A stretch of DNA of 64,000 nucleotides from Sepioteuthis lessoniana (Eukaryota > Mollusca > Cephalopoda > Myopsida > Loliginidae), in NCBI GenBank assembly GCA_963585895.1, contig OY757913.1, positions 102,929,471-102,993,470 on the forward strand, written 5' to 3'. Shown here in pieces: positions 63,215 through 64,000 of this stretch. The notes below the pieces were generated by a model. The model saw only the letters and a list, made by a program, of their open reading frames with translations, was not told the DNA's origin and did not search any database. Each line of letters begins with the position of its first letter. Positions within the stretch are counted from its first letter, which is position 1. Position numbers and translations under genes: made by a program.

Positions 63215-63690
63215 ATAAATGTTTGATGACCCAGTCGGCTGAGGCTGTGGAATACAACGACTGCATCTCTGCAGAAGGCTAACATTTCCCCAACGAGTGT
63301 CTTAATATGACACTAAACAATCTGATTGCCAGGTTTCAGTAAGGCTGGAGCTTTGGGGAATGTGGATTACCCTTTTATTGCTGTCGCTCCCAAGTCCACT
63401 CTGGCTCAGAATGATAGCATATGATTGTGTCCTATCTATGGGTCAAATAGCACTAAACTGCCTACTTATGCTAAACTGATTTATTTGAAAAAGAACTGTT
63501 TTTGTACGCTAAACTGAATTGCTTGAAACAGTACTGTTTTTGACATTTAAACTGTACTTACGCTAAACTGAATTGTTTGAAATAAAACACTTTAACTAAA
63601 CTGAATAGCTTGAAATAGAAATGTTTTTGACCGTTAAACTATGCACTCAAAAACATTGGTAGATATGTCGTCTCGAAGGAAGCTGAAAAT
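63215..63690 (+). repeat. D repeat copy
   Basis: GACCCAGTCGGCTGAGGCTG head, AAACAATCTGATTGCCAGGT, CCTATCTATGGGTCAAATAG and several TACTTATGCTAAACTGATTT units. No tail is seen. The final 300 bases of the window show nothing recognisable. Confidence 0.8.
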
Positions 63691-64000
63691 AATAGCATAC
63701 GTAATTGAATAATAATTATCAAATAGACAATGTTACTTTAAAACATATTTTTGTGTATATATCATTAGCATTTCATAGGAATACCTAATATCATACAACT
63801 GTGCGAAAATAGTTGATACGATATACCTATGCACATGAAAAATAGGATTATAATTATCAACTGAAGTATTTTAAAAATCATTGTAACGATCCATTGCGAT
63901 TAAATGCCAACTGTGACGCGAAAGGTTTACTTTTATCCAAGAACGGGGTTTTATTTTCGCACGTGTGAAGACGGGGCAGGTTGGCACTTGATCCCCTGTA

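Overview
The window looks like repeat-rich, AT-rich intergenic or intronic DNA from an animal, most likely a cephalopod mollusc such as an octopus. That assignment is an inference. It rests on abundant tRNA-headed SINEs resembling the octopus types, degenerate mariner/Tc1 elements, non-LTR retrotransposons ending in short microsatellite tails, and many long (TA)n, (TG)n and (CTTT)n tracts. I found no host protein gene, rRNA gene or functional tRNA gene. Every longer open frame is a transposon remnant or a translation of a simple repeat.

Family names used here: RLE-1, a non-LTR retrotransposon with an RT, a CCHC knuckle, a PD...D restriction-like endonuclease and a (TAA)n tail, like the Dong/R4 type. 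RTE-1, a second non-LTR element ending in (ATG)n. mar-1 and mar-2, mariner elements. SINE-A (about 290 bp), SINE-B (about 130 bp), SINE-C (about 260 bp) and SINE-E (about 230 bp), all with tRNA-like heads. D repeat, an abundant 350-700 bp element whose 3' tail matches that of SINE-E. LTR-A to LTR-D, solo or fragmentary LTRs.

Layout: 0.6-11.5 kb is dominated by RLE-1 copies, mostly head to tail on the plus strand and joined through (TAA)n tracts; it includes one long copy (6.74-9.9 kb) with RT and endonuclease remnants. 11.5-17.7 kb holds SINE-A, SINE-B and SINE-E, a mar-1 end, an RTE-1 3' end and a complete solo LTR-A. 17.9-19.5 kb has a minus-strand RLE-1 copy. 20.36-20.88 kb is a GC-richer solo LTR (LTR-C). 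21-23.2 kb is a pyrimidine-rich higher-order tandem array. 23.5-26.5 kb is a minus-strand RLE-1 array plus D repeats. 26.8-29.2 kb has mar-2 and RTE-1 fragments. 30-38.3 kb is D-repeat country with an LTR-B copy, a large fold-back element, a Tc/mariner relic and a perfect 25-bp hairpin. 38.7-44.7 kb has a solo LTR inside a (TA)n tract, a MITE, SINE-A copies and an internally deleted mar-1. 45.8-50 kb is a deep nest: LTR-B and SINE-A inside SINE-C, and solo LTR-A inside mar-1 inside a D repeat. 50.15-51.7 kb is a Tc1-like transposon that split a (TA)n tract. 52-64 kb has SINEs, D repeats, a local 370-bp duplication and the most complete mar-1 copy (61.5-62.84 kb).

The parts do not form a pathway. 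They record successive insertions, and many target-site duplications can still be read, which gives a relative order of activity.
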